The notes under the pieces: generated by a model
The model's database searches: none
Told to the model about the DNA's origin: nothing
Seen by the model: only the letters and a program-made list of their open reading frames with translations
In this document: one piece after another, positions 6,983 to 11,100 of the stretch
Numbering within the stretch: the stretch's first letter is position 1
How the letters are laid out: each line of letters opens with the position of its first letter
Translations under genes and position numbers: made by a program
NCBI GenBank assembly: GCA_052144935.1
Contig: JBKQPR010000156.1
Span: 1-11,100 of the forward strand
DNA: 11,100 nucleotides
Direction: 5' to 3'
Source: JOPF133 sp052144935
GTDB taxonomy: Bacteria; Acidobacteriota; Terriglobia; Bryobacterales; Bryobacteraceae

Positions 6983-8043
6983 TTGCCACCTCCGGCGGAT
7001 CCGGTGGTCGCGGCGGGAGGCTCGACGACAACGGCAGCGGAGAGGTCCGGCATCAGGTGCGGATCCGACCGGTCGAGTTTGAAGATCGCGGAGAAGGTTT
7101 TGATGGGGCTGCCCAGTGCGGAGGATGCCACGGGACTGGCGGTTTCAAGGTGGGCGGGAAAGGAAAGATCGGGATAGGCGTCGAGATAGACGGTGGCTTT
7201 GGAGCCGGGGACGAGGGCGGCGCCATCGGGTTCGCCGACCGCGCAGTTGACCAGCATTTCCGAGGGGTCGAAGATACTGACGATGGCCTGCCCGCGCCAG
7301 AGCTGATCGCCCTCCTGGGGGTGGCCGATAGAGTTGTTGCGGGAGACGTTCTGATGGGCAACTACGCCGGCCAGGCTGGCTTTGGTGGAGAGCAGGTGGA
7401 TGTTGTTGCGGGCGCGGTCGAGGGCCACTTTCTGGCGGTCGCGCTGGAGCTCCAGGTACTTCAGCGCGGCGACATCGGAGCGATCATGGGCGGCGTTGGA
7501 TTTCTTGAGGCTGGCCACGTGGTCGCGGGCAAGTTCGGCTTTGGCTTCATTCTTGAGGCGGTCGATTTCGGCGAGCAGAGGGCCTTTTTGCAACTCCAGC
7601 TCGGCCTTGGCGAGGTCGGCTTCGGCCTGCTTGAGGTCGGCGGCGCGCTTTTCGGCGTCGGCGCGGTTCTGAGCGCGCTTTTGCTCGGCCTGGTGGCCGA
7701 GGTCGTCAAACTTGGCCTGGGCGTCGCGGGCGTTATCGGCCTGCTGGGTGGCATCGAATTCGGCGATGGGGTCACCCTCTCTGACGCGGGAACCGTTTGG
7801 AATCAGGTGAGTGAGGGTGAGGCTGCCGCCCTGGCCGTAAATCGCGGGGACCAGCACTTTGGAATAGTGGACGGCCTGCACGGTGCCCGTAATGCGGATC
7901 TCGCGCTTGATGCGGGCGGAGGGTGAGGCGGTGGGGATGGTTCCGGGTGAGGCGGCCTGGGCGACCCGCGGGGTGGGACGGGAGCAGCAACACAGCAGAA
8001 CGAGGAAAGCAACTGCCATGAGCTTGCGCAGAGTACACCTCAT
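6979..8043 (-). CDS. HlyD-like periplasmic adaptor, short form, with Cys-rich signal sequence (possible lipoprotein)
   Basis: First gene of the efflux operon, 354 residues. The N-terminus MRCTLRKLMAVAFLVLLCCCSR is a signal sequence ending in three cysteines (18-20). It could be lipidated, but the residue before the cysteine is not the usual Gly/Ala/Ser. Next come a lipoyl half (about 50-98: LIPNGSRVREGDPIAEFD), a very Ala/Lys/Glu-rich helical hairpin (about 100-218), the second lipoyl half (KASLAGVVAHQNV, then GDQLWRGQAIVSIFDP) and a beta-barrel (about 262-340: VNCAVGEPDGAALVPGSKATVYLD, LMPDLSAAVVV). It stops directly after the barrel with a Gly/Ala/Pro tail, so the membrane-proximal domain of its two downstream paralogues is missing. 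ATG at 8041-8043; only a weak GAGA lies upstream. Its stop overlaps the TTG of the next gene. Confidence 0.85.
   Translation of the reverse strand: MRCTLRKLMAVAFLVLLCCCSRPTPRVAQAASPGTIPTASPSARIKREIRITGTVQAVHYSKVLVPAIYGQGGSLTLTHLIPNGSRVREGDPIAEFDATQQADNARDAQAKFDDLGHQAEQKRAQNRADAEKRAADLKQAEADLAKAELELQKGPLLAEIDRLKNEAKAELARDHVASLKKSNAAHDRSDVAALKYLELQRDRQKVALDRARNNIHLLSTKASLAGVVAHQNVSRNNSIGHPQEGDQLWRGQAIVSIFDPSEMLVNCAVGEPDGAALVPGSKATVYLDAYPDLSFPAHLETASPVASSALGSPIKTFSAIFKLDRSDPHLMPDLSAAVVVEPPAATTGSAGGGN
6986..6993 (-). promoter_or_regulatory. Strong ribosome-binding site that fixes the TTG start of adaptor 2
   Basis: On the - strand this reads GGAGGTGG, with the GGAGG core six bases before the TTG at 6980-6982. 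It lies within the last codons of the upstream adaptor gene. This near-ideal site compensates for the weak start codon and argues that the TTG is real. Confidence 0.75.
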
Positions 8044-8174
8044 GATTTAAGTCTCGCAGATTAGACGCCGGACCAAGGGGAATGGTTGATATGAAAATCG
8101 GATAAGATGGGGTATCTGCTTGACCAGCCGCCGACAGAGGACGAGGACGTCCGGCGGCCGGCCGGGCGTTTTCC

Positions 8175-8210
8175 GCAGCCTGTGGCAAAAACCGCTCCCT
8201 CACGGGCTGC
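8175..8210 (+). promoter_or_regulatory. Leader hairpin upstream of asnB
   Basis: GCAGCCTGTG (8175-8184) can pair with CACGGGCTGC (8201-8210) to make a 10-bp stem with one G-U wobble (T8181 with G8204) and a 16-base loop. On the opposite strand that wobble becomes an A-C mismatch, so the structure favours RNA made rightward, towards asnB. It ends 8 bases before a GGGGA ribosome-binding-like site (8219-8223), which itself is 9 bases before the ATG. No U-run follows, so it is not an intrinsic terminator. A role in asnB translation or mRNA stability is possible; a degenerate REP element is the alternative. Confidence 0.5.
8190..8205 (+). repeat. Partial REP-like sequence in the asnB leader
   Basis: The first 12 bases, AACCGCTCCCTC, are identical to 2958-2969 in the right repeat next to the transposase. 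The following CACGG resembles the same region with small changes. It forms most of the loop and part of the right stem of the hairpin at 8175-8210. As only 12 bases match exactly, membership of the same repeat family is tentative. Confidence 0.4.
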
Positions 8211-8232
8211 CAGCGAACGGGGACTTATCTGA

Positions 8233-10179
8233 ATGTGCGGCATTGCAGGCTTTACTCGTCTCAACGGGCACACGGCCGACGGCCTGCCAAAGCGCATCGT
8301 CGAATCGCTGTATCATCGGGGTCCGGATCAACAGGGGATCCTGGAAGGATCCCTAGCGACCCTGTGTGCCGTCCGGCTGAAAATCATCGACCTGAGCGGC
8401 GGGGACCAGCCTTTTCTCAGCGACGATGGCGACACTGCCATCGCTTTCAACGGCGAGATTTACAACCACCTGGAATTGCGGCGCGAACTGGAGACCATGG
8501 GGCACCGGTTTCATTCGCAGTGCGATACCGAAACCGTGCTGCATGCGTTTCTGGAGTGGGACACGCGGTGCTTTGCGCGGATGCGGGGGATGTTCGCGGC
8601 GGCGCTTTGGACGGAGTCACAGAAGCGGCTGGTCCTGGTTCGCGACCGAATGGGGATCAAGCCGCTGTACTACTACCGGGCGGGCCAAGATGTCTATTTC
8701 GGATCGGAGTTGAAAGCCATTCTGGAGCACCCGGACGTGCCCCGGCGGCTGAACCTGGCGGCGCTGGATTTGTATCTCTCGGTCAATTACGTTCCCGGGC
8801 CGCAGACACTGATCGAAGGCATCCGGAAGGTGGAACCGGGGCACCTTCTGGAATGGCGGCAAGGGCTCGCGCGGACGGAGGCATGGGCGCGCGCGGCGGC
8901 GGAGTGGGCCCAGAGGGCACCCCAGGGGGTACCCCGGCGGATTTCGCTGGGGGCGGCGAAGGAAGAACTGGACTGGCTGCTGCGGGAAGCCGTGCGGGAG
9001 CACATGGTTTCCGATGTGCCGCTGGGAGTGTGGGCCTCGGGGGGCCTCGATTCGTCGACGATCCTCTGTTACGCAGCGGCAGCGTCGAGCGGGCGATTGA
9101 AGACGTTCTCGGTATCGTTTGCGGGGCGGAGTTTCGACGAGAGCCCCTATTTCCGCGAAGTGGCGCGGGTGTATGGGACGGATCACCACGAGTTCGATCT
9201 GAACCCGGATGTCGAGCTGCGGGCGGCCATTGAGGACTTCGCCTACTACTCCGACGAACCGACCGCGGACGCGGGCGCGCTGCCGGTGTGGTACCTGTCG
9301 CGGATGAGCCGCCGGCACGTGACGGTGGCGCTATCGGGCGAGGGCGCGGACGAATTATTCGGCGGATATTTGACGTACATGGCGGACCGGCTGGCGCGGC
9401 CGTTCCGGCTGGTGCCGGGCGGGCTGCGGAGGTTGATGGGGGGCGCGCTGGAGCGGTATATGCCGGTCTCGGACGAGAAGATCAGCCTGGAGTATAAGCT
9501 GAAACGCTGGATCGAGGGGAGCTGGCTGGATCCGGACGAGGCGCACTTTTTCTGGAACGGGACCTTTTCGAACGAGCAGCGGCGGGAGATTTGCCGGGGC
9601 GCGGGCGGCCACGGGCTGCGGGAACTGGTGGCGCGGTTGGGCATCCAAGAGCGCGGCGTGGAGCGGTACCTGCGGGTCGACCAGAGTTACTATCTGGCGG
9701 ACGACATTCTATGTAAGACGGACCGGATGAGCATGGCGCACTCGCTGGAGGTGCGCCCGCCGTTCCTGGATCCGCGGATTGTGGATTTTGCGGCGCGGCT
9801 GCCGGCGCGGTTGAAGATCAGGGGCTTTCAACAGAAGTTTATTCTGCGGGAACTGATGCGGGACAAGTTGCCGGAGGCGGTGTTGCAGCACAAGAAAACG
9901 GGATTCGACATCCCCGCGCACGACTGGTTCCGGGGCGTGCTGCGGGGACTGCTGATGGACACGCTGCGGCCCGAAGCGGTGGAGGCAACGGGAATTTTCG
10001 ATGCCCGCGCGATCCAGGCACTGATACGCGATCATATGGAGAGGCGCATCAATGCGGGATATCACTTATGGGGTCTGCTGACGCTCTTCCTGTGGATGAA
10101 TCGATGGAAGGTGGAGATCGTTCCGCCTCCGGACACCGTGCGGCAGACACCGTTTGGAGCGCTCGCTACCAACTTGTAG
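8233..10179 (+). CDS. asnB: Asparagine synthase-type amidotransferase (glutamine-hydrolysing)
   Basis: A 648-residue cytoplasmic enzyme that hydrolyses glutamine and passes ammonia to an ATP-activated carboxylate, classically aspartate to asparagine. The start is fixed by MCGIAGF: Cys2 is the nucleophile of the N-terminal glutaminase domain (about 2-190; RGPD at 29-32, NGEIYN at 73-78, DTE at 98-100, RDRMGIKPLYY). The synthetase domain (about 240-610) has the intact pyrophosphate loop SGGLDSS (269-275), SGEGADELFGGY (368-379) and DDILCKTDRMSMAHSLEVRPPF. All key residues are present, so it should be active. A roughly 25-residue tail follows the usual end. GGGGA lies 9 bases before the ATG. The last 76 bases overlap the start of a glycosyltransferase gene. 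In such settings AsnB-like enzymes often amidate sugars or other surface-polymer precursors instead of free aspartate. That role is inferred; the enzyme family is not in doubt. Confidence 0.93.
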   Translation: MCGIAGFTRLNGHTADGLPKRIVESLYHRGPDQQGILEGSLATLCAVRLKIIDLSGGDQPFLSDDGDTAIAFNGEIYNHLELRRELETMGHRFHSQCDTETVLHAFLEWDTRCFARMRGMFAAALWTESQKRLVLVRDRMGIKPLYYYRAGQDVYFGSELKAILEHPDVPRRLNLAALDLYLSVNYVPGPQTLIEGIRKVEPGHLLEWRQGLARTEAWARAAAEWAQRAPQGVPRRISLGAAKEELDWLLREAVREHMVSDVPLGVWASGGLDSSTILCYAAAASSGRLKTFSVSFAGRSFDESPYFREVARVYGTDHHEFDLNPDVELRAAIEDFAYYSDEPTADAGALPVWYLSRMSRRHVTVALSGEGADELFGGYLTYMADRLARPFRLVPGGLRRLMGGALERYMPVSDEKISLEYKLKRWIEGSWLDPDEAHFFWNGTFSNEQRREICRGAGGHGLRELVARLGIQERGVERYLRVDQSYYLADDILCKTDRMSMAHSLEVRPPFLDPRIVDFAARLPARLKIRGFQQKFILRELMRDKLPEAVLQHKKTGFDIPAHDWFRGVLRGLLMDTLRPEAVEATGIFDARAIQALIRDHMERRINAGYHLWGLLTLFLWMNRWKVEIVPPPDTVRQTPFGALATNL

Positions 10180-11100
10180 TGGCCACGGTGGCGGCGCTGA
10201 TTTTCTTCGGATGCATCTTGAGTCCGCCGTCTTTGATGGACGATGTGGATGCGGTGCAGGCGCAGATTGCGCGCAACATGCTGCAATCGGGCGACTGGGT
10301 CACGGCGCGTCTGGACGGGGTGGCATACCTGGAGAAGCCGCCGCTCAAATACTGGATGATCGCGGCGTCGTTTGCGGTTTTCGGAGTACACGACTGGGCG
10401 GCGCGAATTCCCATCGCGCTGTCGGTGGTGCTGCTGTGCTGGGTGACGGCGCAATTCGCGGCATGGGCGTTCGGGCGGCGCGAGGGGCTGTACGCGGGGC
10501 TGGTGCTGGCGACTTCGGTGGGGCTGTTTCTGTTCACGCGGGTGCTGATCGCGGATGCGATTGTGACGTTGTCGATCACATTGGCCTTGTGGAGCTTGAT
10601 GCGCGCAACCGATGAGGCCGAGCCGAGGCCGGGGCTGTGGGCTATGGCCCTGTGGGCGGCGATGGGCGCGGGGCTACTGCTGAAGGGGCTGATTGGAGCG
10701 GTGTTCCCGGCGGGGATCGGGATACTGTACCTCTTTTTGACGGGACAGCTTTTCGAGAGGAAGACCTGGGCGCGGCTGCGGCCGATAGCTGGGGGAGCGC
10801 TGTTCCTCGCAATTGCGGCGCCGTGGCACGTTTTGGCGACACTGCGGAATCCGCCGTACCTGGATTTCACGATGCACAGCGAGCGCGGCGCGTACCACGG
10901 GTTTTTCTGGGCTTACTTCATCAACGAGCAGGTGCTGCGATTTCTGAATTTGCGGTATCCGCGGGACTATAACACGGTGCCGCGGGTTTATTTCTGGCTG
11001 TATCACCTGCTCTGGCTGTTTCCGTGGAGCGTGTACTTTCCGGCGGTGTTCCGGCTGCAGTACGGCGGAAGCGTTTTGTTTCACGTGAAACAGAAATTTC
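10104..11100 (+). CDS. ArnT/PMT-like membrane glycosyltransferase, 5' part (runs off the window)
   Basis: The frame stays open from the ATG at 10104 to the window end (332 residues seen; relatives are usually about 500-600). The family transfers sugars from polyprenyl-phosphate donors to lipid or protein acceptors on the outer face of the inner membrane. TM1 is at about 24-40. The first periplasmic loop has PPSLMDDVDAVQAQIARNML (41-60), then SGDWVTARLDG and YLEKPPLKYW (75-84). These match the ArnT pattern with D-D-V-D in place of the usual D-x-D-E around the catalytic acid. More hydrophobic helices follow at about 102-122, 129-147, 152-167, 176-213, 228-246 and 297-316. The ATG at 10104 lies 76 bases inside asnB and gives a 22-residue cytoplasmic lead. 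The alternative is GTG at 10179, sharing one base with the asnB stop (TAGTG), but that begins almost inside TM1. The overlap implies co-transcription with asnB. Acceptor unknown. A parS-like palindrome lies at codons 325-330. Confidence 0.85.
   Translation, partial: MEGGDRSASGHRAADTVWSARYQLVVATVAALIFFGCILSPPSLMDDVDAVQAQIARNMLQSGDWVTARLDGVAYLEKPPLKYWMIAASFAVFGVHDWAARIPIALSVVLLCWVTAQFAAWAFGRREGLYAGLVLATSVGLFLFTRVLIADAIVTLSITLALWSLMRATDEAEPRPGLWAMALWAAMGAGLLLKGLIGAVFPAGIGILYLFLTGQLFERKTWARLRPIAGGALFLAIAAPWHVLATLRNPPYLDFTMHSERGAYHGFFWAYFINEQVLRFLNLRYPRDYNTVPRVYFWLYHLLWLFPWSVYFPAVFRLQYGGSVLFHVKQKF
11077..11092. promoter_or_regulatory. parS: parS centromere-like site (ParB/Spo0J binding palindrome)
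   Basis: TGTTTCACGTGAAACA is a perfect 16-bp palindrome identical to the widely conserved chromosomal parS consensus. ParB binds it, loads and spreads along the DNA as a CTP-dependent clamp, and recruits SMC and ParA for origin segregation. The site sits inside the glycosyltransferase coding sequence, spanning codons for Leu325 to Gln330; known parS sites are often inside genes. Expected chance occurrence of one exact 16-mer in 11.1 kb is about 11,100/4^16, roughly 3 in a million. The flanking bases (T11076 and G11093) do not extend the palindrome, so it has exactly the parS length. No parA or parB is in this window. Confidence 0.85.

Larger units (their letters stand above)
8044..8232. other. 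Divergent intergenic region between the efflux operon and asnB
   Basis: These 189 bases must hold the promoter of the leftward efflux operon and probably that of asnB and the glycosyltransferase. The first part (8050-8115) is AT-richer than its surroundings and is the likeliest promoter zone. A TTGATA lies at 8086-8091 on the + strand, but no matching -10 stands at 17 bases, so I name no promoter. A GC-rich palindromic patch is at 8151-8165 (CCGGC paired with GCCGG), and a stronger hairpin follows at 8175-8210. Confidence 0.6.

Noticed and set aside
5993..7926. Two long + strand open frames (5993-7177 and 7057-7926) opposite the adaptor genes
   Set aside because: They are antisense to well-supported adaptors. 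Their translations are repetitive Gly/Leu/Asp-rich strings with no recognisable domain, as expected from GC-rich Ala/Glu/Lys-rich coiled-coil codons read backwards.
8926..8935. Palindrome GGGGTACCCC inside asnB
   Set aside because: A short palindrome in GC-rich linker codons with no supporting context; likely chance.

Overview
The window looks like a GC-rich bacterial chromosome, most likely an acidobacterium of the Solibacter/Bryobacter type. The lineage is an inference from gene content: an Oar-like TonB-dependent receptor with a Gly-rich insert near its C-terminus, a RAYT-type transposase bordered by palindromic repeats of a kind I associate with Solibacter-like genomes, a MacB-type permease with several HlyD-like adaptors, and an ArnT/PMT-like glycosyltransferase. 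No rRNA, tRNA, CRISPR array or phage gene was seen.

Layout. (1) 36-2381, + strand: the C-terminal beta-barrel part of a large TonB-dependent receptor. Its N-terminal part is absent, and an in-frame TAG lies in a perfect 11-bp hairpin just upstream. (2) 2400-2992: a compact mobile unit, made of a REP-associated tyrosine transposase gene between two arms of an imperfect 34-bp inverted repeat. The transposase has Arg where the first His of the HUH motif is expected. (3) 2993-3207: a non-coding gap with a 21-bp tandem repeat that shares a 12-bp core with the inverted-repeat arms. (4) 8043 down to 3208, - strand: a tightly coupled four-gene operon of three periplasmic adaptors followed by a MacB/FtsX-type permease. 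Each junction is a 4-base stop/start overlap. No ATPase or TolC gene is present. (5) 8044-8232: a divergent intergenic region with a 10-bp-stem hairpin just before asnB. (6) 8233-10179, + strand: a glutamine-hydrolysing asparagine synthase-type amidotransferase. (7) 10104 to the window end, + strand: the N-terminal 332 residues of a polyprenyl-phosphate-sugar glycosyltransferase that starts inside the end of asnB.

The most striking signal is at 11077-11092: a perfect 16-bp palindrome, TGTTTCACGTGAAACA, identical to the bacterial chromosomal parS consensus bound by ParB/Spo0J. It lies inside the glycosyltransferase gene. If functional, it places this locus in a ParB-loading zone, which in most bacteria is near the replication origin.

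How the genes may work together. The four - strand genes should form one tripartite-type efflux or export assembly that borrows its ATPase and outer-membrane channel from elsewhere. The asnB-glycosyltransferase pair suggests amidation and glycosylation of a cell-surface glycan or lipid. The receptor and the transposase unit look independent of both.
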